Part shown: positions 55,421 through 64,000 of the stretch, in pieces
Layout of the letters: every line of letters begins with the position of its first letter
Numbering within the stretch: position 1 is the stretch's first letter
Assembly: GCF_016765615.1 (NCBI RefSeq)
Contig: NZ_JAESWA010000004.1
Location: 1-64,000 of the forward strand
DNA length: 64,000 nucleotides
Source of the DNA: Clostridium paridis
Lineage (GTDB): Bacteria; Bacillota; Clostridia; Clostridiales; Clostridiaceae
Direction of reading: 5' to 3'
Made by a program: the position numbers and the translations under genes
Notes under the pieces: generated by a model
Databases searched by the model: none
The model's input: the letters and a program-made list of their open reading frames with translations, nothing else
Told to the model about the DNA's origin: nothing

Positions 55421-58400
55421 TCAAAACTTCATAGGTATTCTGATAAATAGATTTCCTATATAGTACTCATTATCTCTTTTTTTAATATTTCTCATTTCTA
55501 ATGACCTTACGTTATCAAATATTCCTTTTAAATCAAGCATTCCATATCCCCAATTAGGATTTGGATAAATATCTCCTTCTCTCTTGCTTGCACCTCTTAT
55601 TAAATATGTCTTTATCTTTATTGCATACATAGTTGTATCATTTTTATTCACAATCCCCCATTGAAATAACAATGCACAACAACCTGCTGTAATAGCTGCT
55701 GCAACACTTGAACCTGAAACCACTTGTGTAATTCCTCCAATTCCTGTTGTAGCCTGATTGATTCCTCCTGCTACTATATCTGGCTTAATTGTATTTTTCC
55801 TTGTATATCCCTTACCAGACGATGGAACAATTGTATTATTATTTTGATTATAGTACCCTACTGTGATACTTTTATCTGAAGTTCCTGGCACCGTTAATGT
55901 TGTGTTAAAATCTGGATCAAGAAACACAGTTCCTGGTGCATTTAGTTCTTTTTGCAATAACCAAGCATCATATATACCTACAGTAATTAAGTCCCCTGTC
56001 AATGTAAATTGCCATATTCCTTCAACAATATTCTTTGCAAATATTATAATCTTCTCATTTCCAGTTATCTCTTCTGGAATTATATAATCAATAGCCATTG
56101 AGGTTCTCTCATATATAAAATTAATATTAACCTTTTCTTTAATTTTAGGGACTATTTTTTTTATTACTTCTCCCGTAGGTGACGTTATACTTAAAGAAAC
56201 TTTATCTGGTTTAACAACCCATATCTCAAATCTAATATTTTTTTGATTCTTATCTATTTTTAATTGAAAAGTTGAAATATCTCCAGTGTTTTTAATTTTT
56301 CCCGATACATGTGTGGAGCTATTTCCTTGATTACCAGTTGGAAATACAACCACAACCCCAGCATATTTAGATATTTCTTGTACATATCTTTCAATGTAAG
56401 ATTCTCCATCATGGGCACCATTATTAGTACCCAATGGAACAAAAATCACTATAGGCTTATCATTTTTCTTAGCGTAATTATACAAGTATCTTATGGCCAT
56501 AAATACAGCAACACTTCTATATGCTGGTACATTGCCATATATACCATAACTGCTTCTTCCTTCATCAGGAATAGGTCTTACCTTCACTATTAATAATTCA
56601 CTCTCTGGCGCTACCCCTTTAAGCGTAGGATTTATCCCTTTAGCTGACACAATTCCTGCCATATTAGTTCCATGTCCTATATCATCCTTTGAAGGAACAA
56701 TTAAATATGGATCTTGTCCATTTTTCTTAGCTTGTATTGCTTTATTTATATCTTCTCGTGTATACTCTACTCCTAAAATTAAATCAGATGGTTCATCAGA
56801 ATTTATTGTTTGGTCCCAAAGGGCTAGTATTTTAGAGGTGCCGTCTTCATTAATAAATTCATCATTTAGATAGTCAATTCCAGTGTCAACTATTCCAATA
56901 ATTACTCCTTTACCATTTAAATTGAAATATAAATTTTTATGGAATACATTTGTATTTGCTGAATCTTTAGGAGATATTTCTGAGAGAGTATATGCAGCTA
57001 AAGAATCTGCATATACTATTTCCTTTGTTTCTTTTATCACTTTATCTATTTGATCTATTGGAACTGTAATTGCTGCTCGCTTTTCATCTATTATATACAC
57101 GTCTGTATTAGGATATTTACTTATTGCTTCAACAATATTTCCTTTATATTCAATCAATATTCCTCTATTATTAGGATTCACGAAATAGTTAGTCTTTTTT
57201 GTCTTCTTTGGAGGCAATTCTCTTTTCAAATCATCTCTTATACTTCGAATATTTTCAAAAGTTCCATTTATATTTAACATTCCATAACCCCAATTAGGAT
57301 TAGGATAATCATCTCCAGGTCTTTTTTTTGTTCCTCTAAGTAGATAAGTTTTTACCTTTGATGCATACATGGATGTGTCATTCTCATCTATAATTCCCCA
57401 TTGAAATATTAATGCTACACAAGCTGCTACTACTGCCGCTGCAACACTAGAACCAGATACATATTCTACTCTTCCGGTGGCCGTTGTTGTTAATTGCCTA
57501 ATTCCGCCTGCTGCAATATCTGGTTTAATCATAATATTTCTTGTATAACCTCTTCCAGAATCAACTACCACTGAATTATTGTTTTGGTTATAATAGGCTA
57601 CACTTATGGCTTGCTCAGATGTAGAAGGTATTGTTAACGTTGTATACGGGCTTGGTTTAATAAATCTTGTATTTGGTGCAAGATATGCCCTTTGAAGTAT
57701 CCATGCATCATATCTTCCAACAATAATTAATTCACCAATCAATTTAAATTGCCATATTCCCGCTTTCATTCCTCTGCCAATAATGGTTATTTTCTCATCC
57801 CCAGTTAGATTTTCTGGAATTAAATACTCAACTATCATTTTTGTTTCTTCATACAAAAATGCTATATCTGTTATTTCATTATTTTTTGGTGCAATTTTAC
57901 TAATTATTTCTCCTGTTGGAGAAGTTATCGAAAGGGAAACCTTATCAGGAGTTGATATCCAAACTTCTACTCTAATATCTTTTTGTTTTTCTCCAACTAT
58001 TAACTCTATTATTCCTATATCTCCTTTTTTCTTTATATATCCCGAGGTATGTGTATTGCTATTTCCTTGATTTCCTGTAGGCACAACTACTGCAATGCCA
58101 CTATAATTTGAAACCTCATCAATATAGCTTTCAATTGGAGACTCTCCATTATGAGCTCCATTATTACTTCCAAGTGGAGAATAAATAACAATTGGTTTGT
58201 TTAATTTTGAAGCAAAATTATATAAATATCGAATGGCTAATAAAAAAGTTGTGCTTCTATAACAAACTGCATCTCCATAAACTCCATAATACTCTCTTAC
58301 TGCCTTTGATGCAGGTTTTAGTTTAACAATTACAAGTTCAGTGCCTGGAGCTGCTCCTTGAAGCACTGGATTTACCCCCCCTGCAGCAATTATTCCAGCC

Positions 58401-60721
58401 ATTTTGGTACCATGACCTATTTCATCCTTAGTTGGTACAATTGCGTATGGATCCTGACCATTTCGTTTTGCTTCAATTGCCCTATCTATTTCTTCTTTAG
58501 AATATACGGTCCCTTGAATCAATCCTGTTGTTTCTACATCTCCTTCAATACTCAAATCCCAAATAGATTGTATTTTTGTTTTTCCATCTTCATTAATAAA
58601 CTCTTGATTTAGATAATCAATACCTGTATCTATAATCCCTACCAAAACCCCTGAGCCATCCAATGGTAAATACTCATTTTTATAAAATAAAGGGGCTCCT
58701 GATGCATCGATTGGAGAAATATCACTTAATTCATATATTGATCCTGAATCAAAGGCTATAATTTCTGGAGTATTCTTTACTACATCTATTGAAATGTTAA
58801 AGGGTGCGGAAATGACAGCACGTCTATCATCAATTATATACACAGCTGTATTAGGATATCTTTTGGCAACGCTATTTATATCTCCTTTATATTCAATTAT
58901 ATAATTACGGTTATTATCTTCTAGGAAATAATTAGGTTTGAGTTTTGATGCAACCTCTCTCTCTTTTTCTTGAAGTCCTCTTATATTATTAAATACAGAT
59001 TTCATATCAATAGCACCATAACCCCATAATGGATTAGGATATACATCTCCAGCTCTTTTTGATGTGCTACTTATCAAGTAGCTTTTTACCATTATTGAGT
59101 ATAATCCTTTTTCATTTTCTTTAATTATTCCCCATTGTAGTATTAATGCTATACACCCTGTAACTACTGCTCCTGCTACACTTGAGCCAGATATTGCCCT
59201 CACCTCTCCATCAGTTGAAGCTGTTAATGCATTTATTCCTCCTGCTACTATATCTGGCTTAATATTGTTGTCCACTGTATACCCTCTACCTGAATTTTCT
59301 TCTAGAGTATTATAATTTTGACCATAAAACCCAACTGATATAGCCTCTTTTGCAGTGGATGGTGTTGTTAATGTTATATAAGGGTCTGGACTTAGAAATC
59401 TTGTTTCTGGTGCTAGCAATTCTTTTTGTGGCAACCATGCATTATATTTTCCAGTTGATACTATATCTCCTAATAACTTAAAACTCCAAATACCTTTCTT
59501 GATATTTCTAGCTATTATTACAATTTTTTCATCTCCACTTACCTCTTCTGGGATAGTGATTTTTACAAACATTTTTGTTTTTTCAAATATAAAATTGATT
59601 TCGCTAGTTTCGTTTATATTAGAAGAGATTCTTTCAATTATTTCCCCTGAAGGAGAAATGACAGATAATCCATATTTATCTGGTTTTCCTACCCATATCT
59701 CAAATCTTAAATTTTTTTGTTTATCGTCAACATATAATTCTATAGTGTTAGTGTCCCCTTCTTTGACTATTTCCCCACTTGTATGCGTATCTCCTGAACC
59801 TTGATTTCCAGTTGGAGTAACCACAACCAATCCTCTTATTTTAGATATTTCTTCTATATATCTTTCTGATGTTGAACTGCTATTATGTCCAGACATATTT
59901 GTTCCAAATGGCATATAAATAACCATAGGCTTGCCTAGTTTAAATTTCATTTTATAAAGATAATTCATTCCTAGCATTATACAAGGAAATGAAAATGCAG
60001 GCACATCACCATAAATACAAAACTTGTCTTTTGTCCTTTCATCTATTGTTGCTAGCTTAACAATAATAAATTCACATTTGTCAGCTACACCTTTCAAATT
60101 AGGATTAACACCTTTGGCTCCAATAATACTAGCCATACTAGTACCATGTCCTATCTCATCCTTTGATGGAACTATTTCATAAGGATTTTTACCTTTATCC
60201 TTTGCTAAAATAGCTCTGTTTATATCTTCTCTTGAAAATTCACTTCCTATAGGTTGATTTTCAATTAATTTACCACTACTGTTTGTCTGATCAAAAATGG
60301 CTATTATCCTACTTGTTTTATCATCATTTATAAACTCTTTATTTAAATAATCTATTCCAGTATCTATAATTCCTATAATTACTCCATTACCATCAAGATT
60401 TAAATCTGCTTTACTATATAGAGCACCTACCCCTGAAGCATCAATAGGAGTAATATCACATAAAGTATGTATTCCCCCTGGACTAACGTAAATCACTTGT
60501 TCTCCTAGTTCTTTAATAATTTCGTCTACATCTCTTTCTACTCCTATTATAATTGCTCTATTTTTATCTATTATAGCAACTCTAGCTCCTTTGATTTTAC
60601 TTATAGAACTTTCAATATCTCCATCATATTCAATATAGCTGTATTCAACTTCCTCTTTTATTCTGTTAGCATCTAAATTTTTATAATTATGAATATTCCT
60701 TTCCTTTCCCTTCTTTGACAT
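55421..60721 (-). CDS. Three-domain Csp-like subtilase, 1,766 residues
   Basis: Three complete prodomain-plus-protease units in one chain, each about 580 residues. Catalytic residues are all present: D120/H192/N306/S514, D698/H770/N884/S1092, D1279/H1350/N1464/S1672. Each unit has the beta-rich insert between the oxyanion Asn and the Ser, uses GSSVA instead of the usual GTSMA, and closes with a WGYG(A/M) block. The tail is YYIGNLFIRIPMKF. AAGGAG lies 11 nt before ATG, a long spacing. Each domain is most like the domain at the matching place (second, third, fourth) in the giant protein downstream. No signal peptide is visible. It is in the same direction as the other three genes, with a 54-bp gap upstream. 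Confidence 0.92.
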   Translation of the reverse strand: MSKKGKERNIHNYKNLDANRIKEEVEYSYIEYDGDIESSISKIKGARVAIIDKNRAIIIGVERDVDEIIKELGEQVIYVSPGGIHTLCDITPIDASGVGALYSKADLNLDGNGVIIGIIDTGIDYLNKEFINDDKTSRIIAIFDQTNSSGKLIENQPIGSEFSREDINRAILAKDKGKNPYEIVPSKDEIGHGTSMASIIGAKGVNPNLKGVADKCEFIIVKLATIDERTKDKFCIYGDVPAFSFPCIMLGMNYLYKMKFKLGKPMVIYMPFGTNMSGHNSSSTSERYIEEISKIRGLVVVTPTGNQGSGDTHTSGEIVKEGDTNTIELYVDDKQKNLRFEIWVGKPDKYGLSVISPSGEIIERISSNINETSEINFIFEKTKMFVKITIPEEVSGDEKIVIIARNIKKGIWSFKLLGDIVSTGKYNAWLPQKELLAPETRFLSPDPYITLTTPSTAKEAISVGFYGQNYNTLEENSGRGYTVDNNIKPDIVAGGINALTASTDGEVRAISGSSVAGAVVTGCIALILQWGIIKENEKGLYSIMVKSYLISSTSKRAGDVYPNPLWGYGAIDMKSVFNNIRGLQEKEREVASKLKPNYFLEDNNRNYIIEYKGDINSVAKRYPNTAVYIIDDRRAVISAPFNISIDVVKNTPEIIAFDSGSIYELSDISPIDASGAPLFYKNEYLPLDGSGVLVGIIDTGIDYLNQEFINEDGKTKIQSIWDLSIEGDVETTGLIQGTVYSKEEIDRAIEAKRNGQDPYAIVPTKDEIGHGTKMAGIIAAGGVNPVLQGAAPGTELVIVKLKPASKAVREYYGVYGDAVCYRSTTFLLAIRYLYNFASKLNKPIVIYSPLGSNNGAHNGESPIESYIDEVSNYSGIAVVVPTGNQGNSNTHTSGYIKKKGDIGIIELIVGEKQKDIRVEVWISTPDKVSLSITSPTGEIISKIAPKNNEITDIAFLYEETKMIVEYLIPENLTGDEKITIIGRGMKAGIWQFKLIGELIIVGRYDAWILQRAYLAPNTRFIKPSPYTTLTIPSTSEQAISVAYYNQNNNSVVVDSGRGYTRNIMIKPDIAAGGIRQLTTTATGRVEYVSGSSVAAAVVAACVALIFQWGIIDENDTSMYASKVKTYLLRGTKKRPGDDYPNPNWGYGMLNINGTFENIRSIRDDLKRELPPKKTKKTNYFVNPNNRGILIEYKGNIVEAISKYPNTDVYIIDEKRAAITVPIDQIDKVIKETKEIVYADSLAAYTLSEISPKDSANTNVFHKNLYFNLNGKGVIIGIVDTGIDYLNDEFINEDGTSKILALWDQTINSDEPSDLILGVEYTREDINKAIQAKKNGQDPYLIVPSKDDIGHGTNMAGIVSAKGINPTLKGVAPESELLIVKVRPIPDEGRSSYGIYGNVPAYRSVAVFMAIRYLYNYAKKNDKPIVIFVPLGTNNGAHDGESYIERYVQEISKYAGVVVVFPTGNQGNSSTHVSGKIKNTGDISTFQLKIDKNQKNIRFEIWVVKPDKVSLSITSPTGEVIKKIVPKIKEKVNINFIYERTSMAIDYIIPEEITGNEKIIIFAKNIVEGIWQFTLTGDLITVGIYDAWLLQKELNAPGTVFLDPDFNTTLTVPGTSDKSITVGYYNQNNNTIVPSSGKGYTRKNTIKPDIVAGGINQATTGIGGITQVVSGSSVAAAITAGCCALLFQWGIVNKNDTTMYAIKIKTYLIRGASKREGDIYPNPNWGYGMLDLKGIFDNVRSLEMRNIKKRDNEYYIGNLFIRIPMKF

Positions 60722-60775
60722 CCCTAGCGACTCTCCTTTTACTTGCTCTTAGTAATCACCAGAATCATAACTAAT

Positions 60776-62557
60776 TTATTGCTTGATTTGTGGCAACCTA
60801 ACAAATAAGTTCCCTATATAATATTCATCTCCTGAATCTTCATCTATGATTCTTAATGCATCAAATACTCCCTTCATATTTAGCTGGCCATAACCCCATT
60901 CAGGATTTGGAAATACATCGCCATTGGGTTTAGTTGCTCCCCTAGTTAGATAAGTTCTTACTTTTGCAGAATACATCGCTTTATCATTTCCAAGAACTTC
61001 TCCCCACTCTAGTATTAATGCTACACAACCAGCTGTAACCGCTGATGAAGCACTTGTTCCACTAACTATTTGACTGCCTCCTCCAACTGCTGTAGTTATT
61101 ACATTAATCCCTCCAGCTGTAATATCTGGTTTTACCCTTCCATCCCTTGTATATCCCCTACTAGATTCCTTCACGATAGTATTATTGTTTTGATTATAAG
61201 TTGCTACTGAAATGGCCCCTCTTGAAGCTGCTGGGGTCATTAAAGTTAAGTATGGATCACTTTCTAAAAACTTAGTACCTGGCGCAATTAATTCACGTTG
61301 CATTAAATAAGCATCGTATCTTCCTATTATTATTACCTCTCCAGTGAGTCTAAAAATCCAAATCCCTTCCTTTAAATTACGTGCATTAATTATAATTCTT
61401 TCTTCTCCCGTAACCTGTTCTGGGATATAATATCCTACATATAATGTAGTATTTTCATATAAGAATTTAAGTTCTGTAATCTTATTACTTTGTGGCATCA
61501 CTCTTTCTACCTTTTCTCCAGTAGGTGATATTATTGAAAGAGTTAATTTATCTGGACTGTTTATCCATATTTCAAACCTCATATTTTTTTGTTTTGAATC
61601 TATTTCCAATTCTATGTCCGATGTATCTCCTACTTTCTTAATATAACCTGATGTATGTGTATCCGAATCTCCTTGATTCCCCATAGGCACAACAACTGTT
61701 ACACCTCTAACTCTTGAGATTTCACTTATATATCTTTCAAGAAATGATTGTCCATTCCTTGGTCCAGCATTACCCCCTAAGGGTAATAAAATTACAATAG
61801 GTGTTTCTAACTCACCAGCTAAGGTATATAAATATTTCATACCCAAAAATAAAGCTACAGTTGAATATACTAACGGATTTCCATATACCCCGAACTCCTC
61901 CAATAATTTTTTTTCTGCCGGAATTAGCTTTACTATTGCAAAGCTACATCCTGGTGCTGCACCTATTAATTCCTTATTTTTCCCTATAGCTCCAGCAATA
62001 CCTGCCATTGCAGTTCCATGTCCATATTCATCCTTTGATGGTACTATCTTATAAGGATCTCTTCCTTGCATTTTTTCTTTAATAGCTTTATTTATATCTT
62101 CTCTTGTAAATTCACTTCCAATCGGTTGTCCTTCTACATCTTTTCCTTCAAAAATGGTTTGATCGAATATTGAAATAAGCCTTGTTGTTCCATCATCATT
62201 TATAAATTCTTCATTCAAATAATCTATTCCAGTGTCAATTATCCCTATAATTACTCCTTTCCCATCTATTTGTAAGTAGGGACTATTATGAAATAGATCT
62301 GCCTGTGAAGTTTCAATTGGAGTGGTATCGCATAGTGTATACAATCCATTTGGATTTACATATACTATGAGATCGTATAACTTATTTATAACTTCATTTA
62401 AATCACCAATTACTGCAAGTATTGCTCGAGTATCATCTACTATAAAAATTCTTACATTACTCATATTTTTCAAAGGTGTTTCTATATCGCCTTGATATTC
62501 AATTATTGTGTATGCAGCATTTTCCCATGGAAAGCTACTATCAAATAGTTGCGCCAT
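60776..62557 (-). CDS. Single-domain Csp-like subtilase, 593 residues
   Basis: A prodomain (about 12-80; AAYTIIEYQGDIETPLKNMS) then an S8 domain with D108 (GIIDTGIDYL), H180 (YGHGTAMAG), N294 (VPMGNQGDSD) and S502 (SGTSASSAV), all intact. The insert IRF/MRF-EIWINSPDKLTLSIISP lies before the Ser. The tail is DEYYIGNLFVRLPQIKQ. ATG 62557 is 13 nt from GGAGG, wider than usual, with an in-frame stop just before it. It is the first gene of the cluster and closest to the 604-residue paralogue, with which it shares the FPW(E/Q) start and QADLFH.SPYLQ. Likely a spore germination protease by family; not proven. Confidence 0.92.
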   Translation of the reverse strand: MAQLFDSSFPWENAAYTIIEYQGDIETPLKNMSNVRIFIVDDTRAILAVIGDLNEVINKLYDLIVYVNPNGLYTLCDTTPIETSQADLFHNSPYLQIDGKGVIIGIIDTGIDYLNEEFINDDGTTRLISIFDQTIFEGKDVEGQPIGSEFTREDINKAIKEKMQGRDPYKIVPSKDEYGHGTAMAGIAGAIGKNKELIGAAPGCSFAIVKLIPAEKKLLEEFGVYGNPLVYSTVALFLGMKYLYTLAGELETPIVILLPLGGNAGPRNGQSFLERYISEISRVRGVTVVVPMGNQGDSDTHTSGYIKKVGDTSDIELEIDSKQKNMRFEIWINSPDKLTLSIISPTGEKVERVMPQSNKITELKFLYENTTLYVGYYIPEQVTGEERIIINARNLKEGIWIFRLTGEVIIIGRYDAYLMQRELIAPGTKFLESDPYLTLMTPAASRGAISVATYNQNNNTIVKESSRGYTRDGRVKPDITAGGINVITTAVGGGSQIVSGTSASSAVTAGCVALILEWGEVLGNDKAMYSAKVRTYLTRGATKPNGDVFPNPEWGYGQLNMKGVFDALRIIDEDSGDEYYIGNLFVRLPQIKQ

Positions 62558-62628
62558 TCAATACAAACTACCTCCAAAAAAATATTTCTTTAATATAAAA
62601 TATTCAAGTCATACATTTTTAAAACTAT

Positions 62629-62656
62629 ATTGTAAAAAGAATGATAAATAGTTCAA
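62629..62656 (-). promoter_or_regulatory. Possible promoter of the subtilase cluster
   Basis: On the minus strand TTGAAC (62656-62651) and TACAAT (62634-62629) are 16 nt apart, between the upstream terminator and the first subtilase gene. A vegetative-type promoter would be unexpected for germination proteases, and no sporulation-sigma promoter was recognised, so this is tentative. Confidence 0.3.
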
Positions 62657-62662
62657 AAGAAA

Positions 62663-62708
62663 AAGTCTGTTTAATCCATGAGAATATTCTCAAAGATTAA
62701 ACAGACTT
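62663..62708 (-). terminator. Terminator after the M50-like gene
   Basis: A perfect 14-bp stem (AAGTCTGTTTAATC and its complement) enclosing a second palindrome TGAGAATATTCTCA. A TTTTTCTTTT tail follows on the minus strand. It separates the M50-like gene from the subtilase cluster. Confidence 0.88.
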
Positions 62709-63509
62709 CTATATCTTTATACTCCTTGCAAACAAACTAATTATATAAGTAATTATTGAAAGAATTACTGCTACTAACAAAACTCCTGTTAATAGAATAT
62801 TATATCTTATTACATTTATTTCTGAAATGTATTTTGATAATCCAAAAATATTTAACGTAAGTAAAATAACAAAAATAATGCCTAATCCTCTTGATGCTCC
62901 TTTTATGTCTGCGGAACTTAATGATATATGGGAAGAAATACATATTGAAATAAATAAGAATAAATAAAAATACGGGTTTCTAAAATTCTCTAAAGAAAAA
63001 ATACTTTTAAACAACTCAATATATGAATTTATAGTTCCCTGAGCCATGGAAGTATTTAATGTTGTAACCTTAAGTCCACTCTCTAATATCTGAATTAGTT
63101 TATTATAAGACTTAGGTATAATAAAATGCATTAATGCAATAATTGAAAAAATTCCTCCAAAAATGGGCGCTATACCAATAAAAAAATTCCCAACCTGCTG
63201 ATATACACTGTTTTTGCTATAACTATGATTTACATATCCCATAACTCCATTAATATCAGGTTTTTGAAGTAACTTTATACTATTTATTCTATGTCTAAAA
63301 AGTACTGCTAAGATTGCATGGCTAATCTCATGAATCGGAACCCCTATAAAACCAGTAATCATTAATGCTTTACTGCCAAAACTCCTTTGAAAATTTTTCA
63401 AAGTATTATTTCTTAATACACCTAGTAATAATCCAATTACTATTACTATTCCCGTTAAATAAAATGTTTCTAAAATTGTTTTAATTATTAATTCTACAAA
63501 AATATTCAT
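62709..63509 (-). CDS. M50-like membrane zinc metalloprotease homologue
   Basis: A 266-residue protein with about six TM helices and an HExxH zinc motif inside the second one (GVPIHEISHAILAVLF), as in site-2-type proteases. A clear second M50 motif (NxxPxxxLDG) is not visible, so the family link is partial and the protein may not cut substrates. It starts 16 bp after the metallophosphoesterase stop, so both are probably co-transcribed. AAAGGTG lies upstream of ATG, somewhat far (about 11 nt). Confidence 0.65.
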   Translation of the reverse strand: MNIFVELIIKTILETFYLTGIVIVIGLLLGVLRNNTLKNFQRSFGSKALMITGFIGVPIHEISHAILAVLFRHRINSIKLLQKPDINGVMGYVNHSYSKNSVYQQVGNFFIGIAPIFGGIFSIIALMHFIIPKSYNKLIQILESGLKVTTLNTSMAQGTINSYIELFKSIFSLENFRNPYFYLFLFISICISSHISLSSADIKGASRGLGIIFVILLTLNIFGLSKYISEINVIRYNILLTGVLLVAVILSIITYIISLFARSIKI

Positions 63510-63525
63510 CCTAGGTAATCACCTT

Positions 63526-64000
63526 TCAATTATATAATTTTCTTAGCTCTCCATCGCCTTCTCTTCTTAGCCAAGTCTTAATATCAGTTGGATTCGTTTC
63601 ATTAACTAATATTACTCTTGCCCCACGAGGAATTTTCGAATCTCCATACCCTCCATAGCCTGTGTACCCTGCATACCCAAGTAAAATTCCCTTATATTTA
63701 ACAACAAAATTATTAAAATGATCATGACCTACAAATACCCCTATTACATCTTTTGTGTTGATGAGAACACGAAAAAGGCCTCCACATATGTTTATTAAAG
63801 GTGAATCTATTGAATCTAATTTTTCTCCTTTAGGTTTCCCACGTCTCCACGCCTTTTTATATTCAGGTATTGGTATGTGGAAATACATTAATGAAGGTAT
63901 TATTTTATTATATCTTTGCTTTAACCCTAAAGCTATTTTTCTATACCATAAAATCTGAGTTAGTTTTATCCAATTATATCCGCCTACAAAAAATGGGGCA
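63526..64000 (-). CDS. Metallophosphoesterase, C-terminal part (runs off the window)
   Basis: The frame is open to the right edge without a stop, so the start lies beyond the window. Visible parts fit a calcineurin-like phosphoesterase: YFHIPIPEYKKAW, the metal-binding VIGVFVGHDHFNNF and the closing strand GILLGYAGYTGYGGYGDSKI. The Asp and Asn metal ligands expected upstream are not in view. An internal ATG at 63888 is not the start, since coding sequence of the same family character (e.g. GGYNWIKLTQILWYRKIALG) continues upstream. Confidence 0.8.
   Translation of the reverse strand, partial: APFFVGGYNWIKLTQILWYRKIALGLKQRYNKIIPSLMYFHIPIPEYKKAWRRGKPKGEKLDSIDSPLINICGGLFRVLINTKDVIGVFVGHDHFNNFVVKYKGILLGYAGYTGYGGYGDSKIPRGARVILVNETNPTDIKTWLRREGDGELRKLYN

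Noticed and set aside
46144-62557. Numerous plus-strand open frames of 60-140 codons opposite the subtilase genes
   Set aside because: They mirror the repeated coding frames on the minus strand, lack ribosome binding sites, and their products have no protein-like features. They recur at equivalent places in each domain, as expected of antisense shadows.

Overview
The window looks like a chromosome segment of a spore-forming, low-GC Clostridium. The DNA is very AT-rich, with strong GGAGG-type ribosome binding sites and frequent hairpin-plus-T-run terminators. Marker genes include an alpha/beta-type SASP, a clostripain-family protease, a YtaF-like sporulation membrane protein, a flavodiiron protein with a ferredoxin, and Csp-like subtilases. 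No phage, plasmid backbone or CRISPR array is visible. The only mobile DNA recognised is the end of an IS3-family element at the left edge.

Regions. 1-7.2 kb: IS end, a chemoreceptor, an ArsC-fold protein, a YjgB-like lipoprotein, a clostripain-like protease, small unknowns, an SRPBCC protein, a YtaF-like protein, a SASP and tRNA-Leu(GAG). 7.2-14.3 kb: a five-gene minus-strand operon that looks like exopolysaccharide synthesis and trimming (clan-A glycosidase, degenerate REC-GGDEF-REC regulator, HEAT protein, GT2 synthase, GH8 glycosidase). 14.4-18.3 kb: polA-coaE-lytic transglycosylase. 18.4-31 kb: an M29 aminopeptidase, Fe-S proteins, an ECF sigma/anti-sigma pair, a threonine-aldolase-like enzyme, an orphan solute-binding lipoprotein beside a chemoreceptor, a class III aminotransferase and a small kinase-like protein. 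30.8-38.3 kb: a GntR-controlled membrane protein with a perfect 39-bp operator, a possible structured RNA, aspartokinase, an acyltransferase, ferredoxin and flavodiiron genes, and two small genes. 38.3-45.2 kb: two soluble orphan histidine kinases with matching C-terminal tails, a stand-alone SIR2-like protein and a GGDEF-EAL protein. 45.2-46.1 kb: an AT-rich intergenic stretch with a degenerate repeat, then a 38-residue membrane peptide.

The most unusual part is 46.1-62.6 kb. Four consecutive minus-strand genes carry nine subtilisin (S8) domains: single-domain proteins of 593 and 604 residues, a three-domain protein of 1,766 residues and a four-domain protein of about 2,434 residues. Eight of the domains have the Csp layout: a prodomain, then the S8 core with a beta-rich insert before the catalytic Ser. 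Csp proteases are the germination proteases that activate the cortex hydrolase SleC in clostridia. The three domains of the 1,766-residue protein match, in order, the last three of the giant protein, so a three-domain unit was probably duplicated whole. In the giant protein, the final domain has lost all three catalytic residues (D to S, H to N, S to C). All four proteins end in the same short tail, and the giant gene has no ATG, GTG or TTG at the expected start of its prodomain. Upstream in the same direction are an M50-like membrane metalloprotease and a metallophosphoesterase that runs off the right edge.

Taken together, the window mixes housekeeping genes (polA, coaE, aspartokinase, tRNA) with sporulation/germination, envelope polysaccharide and signalling genes. 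Functions are assigned by recognising motifs in the translated sequence; no database search was possible.
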